Assembly (NCBI RefSeq): GCF_000007825.1
Contig: NC_004722.1
Location: forward strand, 4,810,001-4,874,000
Direction of reading: 5' to 3'
Length of the DNA stretch: 64,000 nucleotides
Source: Bacillus cereus ATCC 14579
GTDB lineage: Bacteria; Bacillota; Bacilli; Bacillales; Bacillaceae_G
Part shown: positions 1-8,129 of the stretch, in pieces
Numbering within the stretch: position 1 is the first letter of the stretch
How the letters are laid out: each line of letters begins with the position of its first letter
Notes under the pieces: generated by a model
Seen by the model: only the letters and a program-made list of their open reading frames with translations
What the model was told of the DNA's origin: nothing
Database searches by the model: none
Program-made: the position numbers and the translations under genes

Positions 1-1
1 T

Positions 2-820
2 GGATATGGAGACTTTGCTCCCCATACGACGATAGGAAAACTAATAGGTATAAGTATTATTTTATTATGAACTGGCTTTTGGTCTTATTATATGGTGCTG
101 TTTGCTACTGAAATGATTAATAAACAATATATGAAAATTAAAGGTGAAGAAGCCGCTACTTCTAACGGTCATATGATTATCGTTGGCTGGAATGAGCGCG
201 CAAAACATGTTGTAAAGCAAATGCACGTATTACAACCAAACCTTGATATCGTTTTAATTGATGAAACACTTTCTTTACTCCCAAAACCATTTCATCATTT
301 AGAATTTATAAAAGGTTGTCCGCATCACGATCAAACTTTATTAAAGGCCAATATTGCAACGGCACACACCATATTAATAACAGCTGATAAAGAAAAAAAC
401 GAAAGCTTAGCGGATACACAGTCCATTTTAAATATTTTAACTGCAAAAGGGCTCAACCCAAACATTCACTGCATCGCTGAACTTCTTACTTCTGAACAAA
501 TACAAAATGCAACGAGAGCTGGCGTGTCAGAAATTATAGAAGGAAATAAATTAACGAGCTATGTATTTACCGCTTCTCTTTTATTCCCTTCCATTTCAGG
601 TGTACTATTTTCACTTTACGACGAAATCTCTGATAATAAATTACAACTGATGGAGCTTCCATCGTCCTGCACCGGACAAACTTTTGCCAATTGTAGCTAT
701 ACTCTTTTAAAGCAAAACATTCTCTTACTAGGTATAAAGCGCGACGAACAATATATGATTAATCCAGTTCATTCCTTTGTTCTCATTGAAAGCGACATAC
801 TCATTGTTATTCACCATTAG
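2..820 (+). pseudogene. yugO: YugO-like potassium channel, interrupted by in-frame TGA (5' end outside window)
   Basis: The frame opens at the window edge with the K+ selectivity filter GYGDFAP and the start of the second membrane helix. A TGA stop at 68-70 follows, and the same frame then resumes with TGFWSYYMVLFATEM and runs to 820. The part after the stop is a complete cytoplasmic RCK/TrkA-N domain (the ion- or nucleotide-binding gate of these channels) plus a TrkA-C-like tail. A single G-to-T change (Gly GGA to TGA) would explain the stop. YugN and pgi follow, as in B. subtilis. The ATG at 92 has no ribosome binding site, so separate synthesis of the 242-residue gating domain is possible but unsupported. 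Confidence 0.8.
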
Positions 821-1220
821 TAAAATGACGCTCTAATTCTTGCATGAGCACTTTCCCAATATTGATATATTTTCTTTTCACATCTCCATCTGGATCTTTC
901 GGCTCAGCAAATTGATCCATTCCACTCGTTCCAGCTGTTAAAGTATTCACATTATCATCTAGTTCGTCTTGATATACGTGCGAAAGAATATACGGCGTTC
1001 CAAGACGAACTATTACGCCTGGTACATCTAGTTCTCCATCAATGGCTGTAAATGGAACTCGTAAAAATTGATACCCATCTTCTTCATCAATTTTGTAATC
1101 GAAGCATCCTTTATCATAATCCCAATTACCACCGATGCTATATCCAAGTGGTTTCATAATCTCTTCTAACTTATATAACGCATATGTACGTCCTTCTAAA
1201 TTTGATTGAATCGGAATCAA
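807..1220 (-). CDS. yugN: YugN-like family protein
   Basis: A 137-residue cytosolic protein of the YugN family, whose function is not established. I recognise it by sequence character and by its place between yugO and pgi, as in B. subtilis. The start is TTG at 1220: AGGAGG lies 7 nt upstream, whereas the in-frame ATG 6 nt earlier abuts the ribosome binding site. The 3' end overlaps the convergent yugO gene by 14 nt. The protein is acidic, with no signal peptide or membrane segment. Confidence 0.8.
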   Translation of the reverse strand: MIPIQSNLEGRTYALYKLEEIMKPLGYSIGGNWDYDKGCFDYKIDEEDGYQFLRVPFTAIDGELDVPGVIVRLGTPYILSHVYQDELDDNVNTLTAGTSGMDQFAEPKDPDGDVKRKYINIGKVLMQELERHFTNGE

Positions 1221-1297
1221 GCCCATCCCTCCTAGACTTTTCCTTTAGCATACCCACTTTAGTTTGAATATACTGATGGACTTTTCGATAAAATAAT

Positions 1298-1327
1298 AAA
1301 AAGCGACCGGAATCCGGTCGCTTTTTA
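1298..1327 (-). terminator. Terminator of pgi
   Basis: A perfect GC-rich hairpin (AAAGCGACCGG paired with CCGGTCGCTTT) is followed by T residues on the minus strand. It lies immediately after the pgi stop codon. Confidence 0.85.
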
Positions 1328-2680
1328 TTATTTTAAACGCTCTTCTAATTCTGCTTTTAATTCTTCAAATCCTGGTTTACCAAGTAAAGCAAACATGTTT
1401 TTCTTGTATGCTTCTACTCCAGGTTGGTCAAATGGATTCACGCCTAATAAGTAGCCGCTCATCGCACATGCTTTTTCGAAGAAGTATACAAGGTAACCGA
1501 ATGTGTACTCATTTAATTCAGGAATATTTACGATTAAGTTTGGTACTCCCCCGTCGCTATGTGCAAGTAATGTACCTTCGTATGCTTTTGTGTTTACGAA
1601 GTCTACAGTTTCACCAGCAAGGTAGTTTAATCCGTCTAAATCGTTTTCTTCTGATTCGATTGTTAGTTCATGTGTAGATTTACCTACTTTAAGAACTGTT
1701 TCAAATAAGTCACGACGCCCTTCTTGAACGTATTGACCTAATGAGTGTAAATCAGTTGAGAAGTTTGCTGAAGATGGGAAAATGCCTTTTTGATCTTTTC
1801 CTTCACTTTCACCAAATAACTGTTTCCACCACTCAGCGAAGTATTGAAGTGCTGGCTCATAGTTAACAAGCATTTCAATTGTTTTTCCTTTATTGTATAA
1901 AGCGTTACGAACTACTGCGTATTGGTAAGCTGGATTTTCTTCTAGTTCTGATGTTCCGAAGTCATCATGACCAGCAGCTGCACCTTTCATCATCTCTTCA
2001 ATATTTAAGCCACTTACTGCGATTGGTAATAAACCAACTGGCGTTAATACAGAGAAACGACCTCCAACATCATCTGGAATAACAAATGTTTCGTAACCTT
2101 CGTTATCAGCTAATGTTTTTAATGCACCACGCGCTTTATCTGTAGTTGCATAAATACGTTTGCGAGCTTCTTCTTTTCCATACTTTTCTTCTAATAACTT
2201 ACGGAAGATACGGAATGCTAGCGCTGGCTCTGTTGTTGTACCTGATTTGGAAATAACGTTAATAGAGAAGTCTTTACCTTCTAATACGTCCATTAAATCT
2301 TTCATATAAGTGGAGCTAATGTTTTGTCCAACAAATAGCACTTGTGGAGTTTTACGTTGTTCTTTAGAAAGCGTGTTGTAGAAAGAATGGTTTAACATTT
2401 CGATTGCTGCGCGTGCTCCTAGGTAAGAACCACCAATACCTACAACAAGTAAAATGTCAGAGTCATTTTTAATTTTTTCTGCGCATTTTTGAATGCGAGC
2501 GAATTCTTCTTTGTCATATTGAAGCGGAAGGTCTACCCACCCAAGGAAATCGTTCCCAGCTCCAGTTTTTTCGTGGATTGCGTGATGTGTTACTTTCACT
2601 GCATCACGTAAATAAGTGATTTCATGTTCACCGATGAAGGATAACGCTTTAGAATAGTCGAACGTTACATGTGTACTCAT
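1328..2680 (-). CDS. pgi: Glucose-6-phosphate isomerase
   Basis: Interconverts glucose-6-phosphate and fructose-6-phosphate in glycolysis and gluconeogenesis in the cytosol. The 450-residue length is typical of Bacillus Pgi. Family motifs seen include the sugar-phosphate-binding SIS-type stretch (VVGIGGSYLGARAA), the ISKSGTTTEPALAFR loop that grips phosphate, and the C-terminal region with GVNPFDQPGVEAYK. The start ATG has a GGAGGG ribosome binding site. Together with gtaB and pgcA in this window it links glycolysis to UDP-glucose synthesis. Confidence 0.97.
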   Translation of the reverse strand: MSTHVTFDYSKALSFIGEHEITYLRDAVKVTHHAIHEKTGAGNDFLGWVDLPLQYDKEEFARIQKCAEKIKNDSDILLVVGIGGSYLGARAAIEMLNHSFYNTLSKEQRKTPQVLFVGQNISSTYMKDLMDVLEGKDFSINVISKSGTTTEPALAFRIFRKLLEEKYGKEEARKRIYATTDKARGALKTLADNEGYETFVIPDDVGGRFSVLTPVGLLPIAVSGLNIEEMMKGAAAGHDDFGTSELEENPAYQYAVVRNALYNKGKTIEMLVNYEPALQYFAEWWKQLFGESEGKDQKGIFPSSANFSTDLHSLGQYVQEGRRDLFETVLKVGKSTHELTIESEENDLDGLNYLAGETVDFVNTKAYEGTLLAHSDGGVPNLIVNIPELNEYTFGYLVYFFEKACAMSGYLLGVNPFDQPGVEAYKKNMFALLGKPGFEELKAELEERLK

Positions 2681-2954
2681 CTTTTTCCCTCCAATTATGG
2701 ATATGTATTTCTGTATTCACTTTAGCGAAACTGAAGTTGTAAATCAAGCGATTAGGCAATTGTAAACGTAACCAATATATATTTTTTAGAAAAAGTTCAT
2801 TTTTTGCATAAAAATTCGCATTTTTCGGTATAGATGTATATACATCCTTTTCTAAACATTTTTTATGTATAAAAACAACATAACTACCCCATTCTATAAA
2901 AGAGTTAATTAACTCATCGCTTGCTCATGCTTCACAATTAAGGGGGGCTTTTTC

Positions 2955-3188
2955 ATGAGTACTTTGCAACGTATCGCATTAGTCTTTACTGTAATTGGCG
3001 CTGTGAACTGGGGACTAATCGGGTTTTTCCAGTTTGACTTAGTAGCAGCCATTTTCGGTGGACAAAATTCAGCTCTTGCACGTATTATTTACGGCATCGT
3101 TGGTATATCTGGGCTTATCAACCTTGGTTTACTGTTTAAACCATCTGAAAATCTTGGTACGCACCCAGAAACAAACGAAATTCGATAA
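2955..3188 (+). CDS. yuzA: DUF378 family small membrane protein (YuzA-like)
   Basis: A 77-residue protein with two hydrophobic helices: an N-terminal LQRIALVFTVIGAVNWGLIG stretch with the family's NWG motif, and a second around residues 40-60. DUF378 proteins are small membrane proteins of unknown role. The start follows an AAGGGGGG ribosome binding site. The neighbour yugI matches the B. subtilis order. Confidence 0.85.
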   Translation: MSTLQRIALVFTVIGAVNWGLIGFFQFDLVAAIFGGQNSALARIIYGIVGISGLINLGLLFKPSENLGTHPETNEIR

Positions 3189-3265
3189 TCAGTATGTCCT
3201 TTCACCTCCGACATACGAATATGATTGCATGCAATCATATTTGCAAATATATATCATAAGATAAA

Positions 3266-3301
3266 GTAAAAGAGGAACGCTCATATGCGTTCCTCTTTTA
3301 C
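3266..3301. terminator. Bidirectional terminator between yuzA and yugI
   Basis: A perfect inverted repeat (GTAAAAGAGGAACGC / GCGTTCCTCTTTTAC) around a 6-nt loop, with A/T runs on both sides. It overlaps the stop codon of the convergent yugI gene. Confidence 0.85.
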
Positions 3302-3642
3302 TTTGTTAACTCGGACTCTTCAATCCATTCTGCCAACTTTTCTCGCAGCGTATTAAATCCGTTTTCAGATGGGTTCGGTATAAGAATCCTTCCTTGTTTT
3401 CTTTTCGCCGCTTTTAACGATAAACTCATTTTTCTGTGCTCTTCATCAATTGAAAGTACCTTTACTTCTACTGTATCGCCGACCTTTAAAAAGTCATGAA
3501 TATCCTTTACATATCCATTTGTAATTTCAGATATATGCACAAGTCCTTGTGTTTCTGCATCTAACGCTACAAACGCACCGTAATCTTGAATTCCAGTCAC
3601 TTTCCCTGTTACAACCACTCCTGTTGTATATTGTTCTGACAT
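3298..3642 (-). CDS. yugI: S1 RNA-binding domain general stress protein (YugI/GSP13)
   Basis: A 114-residue protein with a single S1 domain at about residues 5-75 (VVTGKVTGIQDYGAFVAL, then GLVHISEI and GDTVEVKVL) and a basic C-terminal tail. YugI of B. subtilis is a ribosome-associated general stress protein. The start is the ATG of MSEQ at 3642, which has GGGAG 8 nt upstream. The longer reading from 3657 would put the start on top of this site. Confidence 0.88.
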   Translation of the reverse strand: MSEQYTTGVVVTGKVTGIQDYGAFVALDAETQGLVHISEITNGYVKDIHDFLKVGDTVEVKVLSIDEEHRKMSLSLKAAKRKQGRILIPNPSENGFNTLREKLAEWIEESELTK

Positions 3643-3730
3643 ATGAAACACTCCCATACGTTTACCATTCTCTCTACAATTATAGAGAGCAAAGCAGATA
3701 TATTTATTTTAAATATCCGATTGGTTAGTA

Positions 3731-3760
3731 CGCATTCTAGATAACAATATCTAGAATGCG
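3731..3760. repeat. Perfect 13-bp inverted repeat upstream of yugI
   Basis: CGCATTCTAGATA and its exact complement flank a 4-nt ACAA loop. There is no T run on either strand, so it is not an obvious intrinsic terminator. It lies about 90-120 bp upstream of yugI and 135 bp after alaT. It could be a protein-binding site or a transcript-end hairpin. Confidence 0.6.
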
Positions 3761-3895
3761 CATACCTTATATTAGTAAATTATACCACTATGACAGAACT
3801 CATTCAAAATTCATGAAAAATTTCCCTTAAAGAAGTATAATTCTCCAATATTGGGATAGACTACTAACACATGGCTTTCTAGTATTCCCCCCCTT

Positions 3896-5086
3896 TTATG
3901 GACAAAACGTATTACGTTTTGTCCTTTTTTTATTTTCAACAAACCGTTCCATTCTCTTCATTGCTTCCATAAGTTGTTCAAGCGACGTCGCATAAGAACA
4001 ACGAATAAACCCTTCACCACTTTCGCCAAATACGCTACCAGGGACAACAGCTACTTTTTCTTCCAGCAATAACTGTTCTGCAAATTCCGCTGAAGATAAT
4101 CCTGTTGAAGATATAGAAGGGAAAACATAAAATGCTCCGCCCGGCACATGACACGTTAAGCCCATTTCATTGAAAGATGTCGTCATAAAATTACGACGCT
4201 TCTTATAACTATCTCTCATCCGAATTACTTCATCATTCCCCGCACGTAACGCTTCAAGTGCTGCGAACTGAGACATCGTCGGTGCACACATCATGGAATA
4301 TTGGTGGATTTTGAGCATCAATTCTGAAAACTGAACAGGAGCTGCAATCATACCGAGACGCCATCCTGTCATCGCAAATCCTTTTGAAAATCCTGAAATT
4401 AAAATCGTATGCTCGCGCATATTTTTAATACTCGCGAAACTTGTATATGCTTCGTCGTATACAAGCTCTGCATAAATTTCATCAGATAATACAATTAGAT
4501 TGTACTTCTCAACAATCACTGCTATTTCTTCAAGCTCGGATTTATTTAGCATTGCACCTGTCGGGTTATTTGGTGAACAAAGCAAAATCGCCTTTGTTTT
4601 CGCTGTAATAGCTGCTTCAATTTGTTCTGGTTGTACTTTAAACTCGTTTTCTAGCTTAGTCTCCACAGGAACCGGAACTCCTCCAGCTAATGTCACAAGT
4701 GGTGCATAAGAAACGAAGCTTGGTTCAACAATGAGCACTTCATCATCAGGATTTATAATGGCACGCATCGCTACATCTAACGCCTGGCTCGCTCCAACTG
4801 TAACAATGATTTCATCACTTGGATCATAAGATACTGCAAATTGTTTTTTTAGATACTTTGCTATTTCTTGACGGAGCTCCAATAATCCTGCATTTGCTGT
4901 ATATGACGTATACCCTTGTTCCAAAGAACGAATACATGCTTGCCTTACATTCCAAGGGGTAACAAAATCCGGCTCTCCTACCCCGAGGGAAATAACACCT
5001 TTCATATTTGCTGCTAAATCAAAAAATTTTCGAATACCAGATGGTTTTAAAGATTCTGCTGATCTAGATAGTTCAAATTGCTTCAT
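3896..5086 (-). CDS. alaT: Aminotransferase, AlaT-like (PLP class I/II)
   Basis: A 396-residue fold-type I PLP aminotransferase. Visible are the substrate/PLP loop VGASQALDVAMRA, CSPNNPTGA, the SDEIYAELVYD segment, the Schiff-base lysine in SGFSKGFAMTGWRLG, and the carboxylate-binding arginine in GFIRCSYA. It overlaps alaR by 4 nt, an arrangement like the B. subtilis alaR-alaT alanine transaminase operon, so it probably makes alanine from pyruvate. Its last codons lie within a hairpin (3900-3924) that reads as a terminator on the opposite strand. Substrate specificity is inferred. Confidence 0.88.
   Translation of the reverse strand: MKQFELSRSAESLKPSGIRKFFDLAANMKGVISLGVGEPDFVTPWNVRQACIRSLEQGYTSYTANAGLLELRQEIAKYLKKQFAVSYDPSDEIIVTVGASQALDVAMRAIINPDDEVLIVEPSFVSYAPLVTLAGGVPVPVETKLENEFKVQPEQIEAAITAKTKAILLCSPNNPTGAMLNKSELEEIAVIVEKYNLIVLSDEIYAELVYDEAYTSFASIKNMREHTILISGFSKGFAMTGWRLGMIAAPVQFSELMLKIHQYSMMCAPTMSQFAALEALRAGNDEVIRMRDSYKKRRNFMTTSFNEMGLTCHVPGGAFYVFPSISSTGLSSAEFAEQLLLEEKVAVVPGSVFGESGEGFIRCSYATSLEQLMEAMKRMERFVENKKRTKRNTFCP
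3900..3931 (+). terminator. Plus-strand terminator-like hairpin inside the 3' end of alaT
   Basis: GGACAAAACGT and ACGTTTTGTCC form an 11-bp stem with a 3-nt loop, followed by seven T on the plus strand. On the minus strand, the coding direction of alaT, no T run follows the hairpin. It would therefore stop antisense transcription entering alaT rather than end the operon. Confidence 0.6.
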
Positions 5087-5580
5087 GGTGTCACCACAAT
5101 TCGCTTATCATCATCGTCTTTTTCATAAATAACGCCCTCATGTTTATACTTCTTCAAAATGAAATGAGTAGTTGTAGAAACGACAGATTCAATTGTTGCT
5201 AATTTCTCAGAAACAAACATCGCTACTTCCCCCATCGTTTTACCTTCTAATGTAATAGAAAGATCATATGTCCCTGACATTAAATAAACGGATTTCACTT
5301 CTGAATAACGATAAATTTGCTCAGCAACCGCATCAAACCCAACGCCGTGCTTTGGCGTAACTTTCACATCGATCATTGCCGTTAAACCTGTATGTTCTTT
5401 CACTTTCGTCCAATCGATATGTGTTACATAATCCACAATAATCTTTTCATTTTCTAATCTCGCAACCATCTTCTTTACTTCTTCTACTTCTATATTTAAC
5501 AGCTTCGCTAATGTATCTACAGATAATCGACTACTCTTTTCAAGACAAGCTAATAATTCTAATTCTTTTTCTGTCACCAT
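5083..5580 (-). CDS. alaR: Lrp/AsnC-family transcriptional regulator, AlaR-like
   Basis: A 165-residue regulator with an N-terminal winged helix-turn-helix (about residues 1-60) and a C-terminal RAM ligand-binding domain (IDVKVTPKHGVGFDAVAEQI, then SGTYDLSITLEG). The start ATG at 5580 is preferred because AAGG lies 9 nt upstream, while the ATG at 5589 touches the ribosome binding site. It is translationally coupled to alaT by an ATGA overlap. In B. subtilis AlaR controls this operon in response to alanine. Confidence 0.88.
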   Translation of the reverse strand: MVTEKELELLACLEKSSRLSVDTLAKLLNIEVEEVKKMVARLENEKIIVDYVTHIDWTKVKEHTGLTAMIDVKVTPKHGVGFDAVAEQIYRYSEVKSVYLMSGTYDLSITLEGKTMGEVAMFVSEKLATIESVVSTTTHFILKKYKHEGVIYEKDDDDKRIVVTP

Positions 5581-5670
5581 ATAAATCATCCTTCCTTTTC
5601 GTTTGTGTCTAAATTATACAAATACCCTTTCCAGTTTGAAAAGAAGATTTTTCTATTGAATTATGTCAAA

Positions 5671-5693
5671 ATAAAGTGAAACTTTAATCAGCG
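5671..5693 (+). repeat. Partial copy of dispersed repeat family A
   Basis: It carries AAAGTGAAACTTTAATCAG, the leading edge of a repeat also seen at 7638, 21612, 38993 and 43718. The copy stops after about 23 bp and runs into the leader of the downstream dehydrogenase gene. Confidence 0.7.
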
Positions 5694-5728
5694 GAAAAAT
5701 GCGTGATAAAGCGAAAGGGGATGGAACC

Positions 5729-6691
5729 GTGAAACCAAAAATTTATATTGCTGAACCAGTTCCGACATTTGTAGAAAACTATTTATCAGAACACTTTGAT
5801 TATGAAAAATGGGATCAAAATGAGAAAGTACCTCGTGATGTTCTATTAGAGAAAATACAAGATAAAGATGGGTTATTAAATTTCGGATCTGCTATTAATG
5901 AAGAATTACTGACAGTGGCTCCTAACTTAAAAGTAGTGAGCAACATTTCTGTTGGTTACGATAATTTTGATTTACAAGCGATGAAAAATCGAAAGGTTAT
6001 CGGAACGAATACACCATACGTATTAGATGATACAGTAGCTGATCTCGTTTTCGCCCTTATGCTATCAGCTGGGCGCCGCGTTTGCGAACTCGATTCTTAC
6101 GTAAAAAATGGTGAATGGAACGCTGAAATCGGAAAAGAACACTTCGGACTAGATGTACACCATAGCACAATTGGTATTATCGGTATGGGCCGAATTGGAG
6201 AAGCCGTTGCAAAACGAGCAAAATTCGGATTTGATATGAATGTTCTTTACTATAACCGCCGTCGTAAAGAAGAAGCTGAACAAAAATTCGATGCTACATA
6301 TTGTGATTTACAGACGCTACTGAAGCAGTCTGACTTTATTGTTCTTCTTACTCCATTAACAGATGAAACATATCACCTTATCGGAGAAAAGGAATTTTCA
6401 TTAATGAAAGAAACAGCAATCTTCATTAATGCTTCTCGGGGGAAAACAGTAGATGAAGAAGCGTTAATCCATGCTTTAACAGAAAAGAAAATCTTTGCAG
6501 CAGGCATCGATACTTTTACACAAGAGCCAATTCAAAAAGATAATCCACTCTTATCATTACAAAATGTTGTGACTTTACCGCACATCGGATCTGCAACATT
6601 AAAAACTCGTCAGCAAATGGCCATGACCGCCGCTGAAAATTTAGTTGCAGGATTACAAGGAAAAACACCGCCTAATATTGTGCGCGGGTAA
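5729..6691 (+). CDS. D-2-hydroxyacid dehydrogenase (glyoxylate/hydroxypyruvate/2-ketogluconate reductase type)
   Basis: A 320-residue NAD(P)H-dependent reductase of the D-isomer-specific 2-hydroxyacid dehydrogenase family. The nucleotide-binding motif is GIIGMGRIGEAVAKRA. The catalytic set is Arg in NASRGKTVDE, Glu in DTFTQEP and His in LPHIGSAT. The GTG start at 5729 is chosen because AAAGGGG lies 8 nt upstream, while the ATG at 5699 has no such site. The family usually has 310-330 residues. The exact substrate cannot be told from sequence. Confidence 0.9.
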   Translation: MKPKIYIAEPVPTFVENYLSEHFDYEKWDQNEKVPRDVLLEKIQDKDGLLNFGSAINEELLTVAPNLKVVSNISVGYDNFDLQAMKNRKVIGTNTPYVLDDTVADLVFALMLSAGRRVCELDSYVKNGEWNAEIGKEHFGLDVHHSTIGIIGMGRIGEAVAKRAKFGFDMNVLYYNRRRKEEAEQKFDATYCDLQTLLKQSDFIVLLTPLTDETYHLIGEKEFSLMKETAIFINASRGKTVDEEALIHALTEKKIFAAGIDTFTQEPIQKDNPLLSLQNVVTLPHIGSATLKTRQQMAMTAAENLVAGLQGKTPPNIVRG

Positions 6692-6704
6692 TACTGAATA
6701 AACG

Positions 6705-6738
6705 AAAGGCAAGATGACATCGTCATCTTGCCTTTTTT
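6705..6738 (+). terminator. Terminator of the 2-hydroxyacid dehydrogenase gene
   Basis: AAAGGCAAGATGAC pairs perfectly with GTCATCTTGCCTTT around a 3-nt loop, followed by a T run. Confidence 0.9.
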
Positions 6739-6800
6739 TGTTAACATATTTTCTTCTTCCTTGGAGATGATATGAACAAAAATCAATGGAGTGACAAAAA

Positions 6801-7640
6801 ATGAATCATAAATATACTTGTCCTTATTTCACTTTTTCCACTCGCGGCACTACTGTTCATTACGAATTGTATGAACATGATAATAAAACAGAACGCCCTA
6901 CTTTCGTACTCGTTCACGGCTTTTTATCTTCCTCATTCAGTTACCGCCGTCTCATTCCTTTACTAGCGAAGGAAGGAACAGTCATTGCTCTTGATTTACC
7001 ACCGTTCGGAAAAAGTGATAAGTCTCATCTGTTTAAGTATTCTTATCACAATTTAGCAACGATTATTATTGATTTAATTGAACATTTATCTCTCTCAAAC
7101 ATTGTATTAGTTGGGCATTCTATGGGTGGGCAAATTTCTCTCTATGTAAACCGTATACGTCCTGAACTCATTTCAAAGACGATTTTACTATGTAGCTCGA
7201 GCTATTTAGCGCGCGCAACCTTACCTTTACTATACTCTTCTTATTTACCGTTCTTTCATTTATACGTAAAGAACTGGATTATACGGCGCGGCATTGTTCA
7301 TAACTTAATGAATGTCGTTCATGATCACTCATTAATTGACGATGAAATGAAAAAAGGTTACTCCGCTCCTTTTTATGACAACCGTATATTTCCCGCTTTA
7401 ACTCGCATGATACGAGACCGTGAAGGTGACTTATCTTCAACTGAATTACAAAAAATCGAAACACCTATCCTACTCATTTGGGGTGAAAAAGACCGCGTCG
7501 TCCCTGTACATGTAGGTCATCGTCTACACAAAGATTTACCGAATTCAAAATTTATTTCTTATGAAAATACAGGACATTTACTACCTGAAGAAAAGCCTGA
7601 ACATGTTTATGAAGAAATTATCGCTTTTTCCGCGCAATAA
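6801..7640 (+). CDS. yugF: Alpha/beta hydrolase, YugF-like
   Basis: A 279-residue cytosolic alpha/beta hydrolase. It shows the oxyanion-hole HG motif in LVHGFLSSS, the nucleophile elbow GHSMGG (Ser about residue 108), the acid in LIWGEKDRVVP and the catalytic His in ENTGHLLPEE. The substrate is unknown. The start has a GGAGTG ribosome binding site. Its TAA stop is shared with the first bases of a family A repeat. B. subtilis carries yugF in the same neighbourhood. Confidence 0.88.
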   Translation: MNHKYTCPYFTFSTRGTTVHYELYEHDNKTERPTFVLVHGFLSSSFSYRRLIPLLAKEGTVIALDLPPFGKSDKSHLFKYSYHNLATIIIDLIEHLSLSNIVLVGHSMGGQISLYVNRIRPELISKTILLCSSSYLARATLPLLYSSYLPFFHLYVKNWIIRRGIVHNLMNVVHDHSLIDDEMKKGYSAPFYDNRIFPALTRMIRDREGDLSSTELQKIETPILLIWGEKDRVVPVHVGHRLHKDLPNSKFISYENTGHLLPEEKPEHVYEEIIAFSAQ

Positions 7641-7729
7641 AATGAAACTTTAATCAGCCCCTACCTAACTTCTTTGCTTCCGCTGAATTTTGAGGTCGGG
7701 GTCTTACTGCCCGGAAAATAGCGGGATAA
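7638..7729 (+). repeat. Dispersed repeat family A, copy 2
   Basis: It starts TAAAATGAAACTTTAATCAG and continues through CTTTGCTTCCGCTGAATTTT to CCCGGAAAATAGCGGG. It matches the copy at 21612 over its second half but lacks the CTCACCAATCGGGC segment. The repeat begins exactly at the yugF stop codon. Confidence 0.75.
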
Positions 7730-7735
7730 TATAAA

Positions 7736-7763
7736 AAAGGCTGTCGGAAATTCCGACAGCCTA
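7736..7763 (-). terminator. Terminator of the DUF1871 gene
   Basis: AGGCTGTCGGAA / TTCCGACAGCCT hairpin followed by six T on the minus strand. It overlaps the stop codon of the gene. Confidence 0.85.
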
Positions 7764-8012
7764 CAATGAACAACTTCCGCCTTCTTTTATTACAAGTAAT
7801 TCCACAGCTAATTTCTCACATTTTTCAAGCGCAGGTACTTCCTCAAAAGACATAAAGTATATATGTTGAATCTTCTTTGCGATGTATTTTGGATCGTCAA
7901 ACACACTTATGACGTTCACAACATCGCTCGCTTCTGTTTCATAAAACTCCGGTCCCATTTGAAACGGATCCCAATTCTTCACAACCTCTATCATCTTTTC
8001 ATATGTACCCAT
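7761..8012 (-). CDS. yugE: DUF1871 family protein (YugE-like)
   Basis: An 83-residue soluble acidic protein of the DUF1871 family, which I match to YugE of the same B. subtilis neighbourhood. The function is unknown. No signal peptide or membrane segment is visible. It ends in a Cys-containing tail (GGSCSL). Confidence 0.75.
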   Translation of the reverse strand: MGTYEKMIEVVKNWDPFQMGPEFYETEASDVVNVISVFDDPKYIAKKIQHIYFMSFEEVPALEKCEKLAVELLVIKEGGSCSL

Positions 8013-8129
8013 TCGCTTCCCGCCTTTTCACTTTTTAATACTTTTCTTTATCCTATCACATCAGCTATTCTATAAGAAGAGAGAGAACTTTCATAACTTA
8101 TTGGTTTTACAGAAGAAGGGAGCAAACTT

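Noticed and set aside
92..820. Intact stand-alone TrkA-N gene starting at 92
   Set aside because: The frame continues upstream through a TGA into the channel pore sequence and the ATG has no ribosome binding site, so I call it a broken channel gene.
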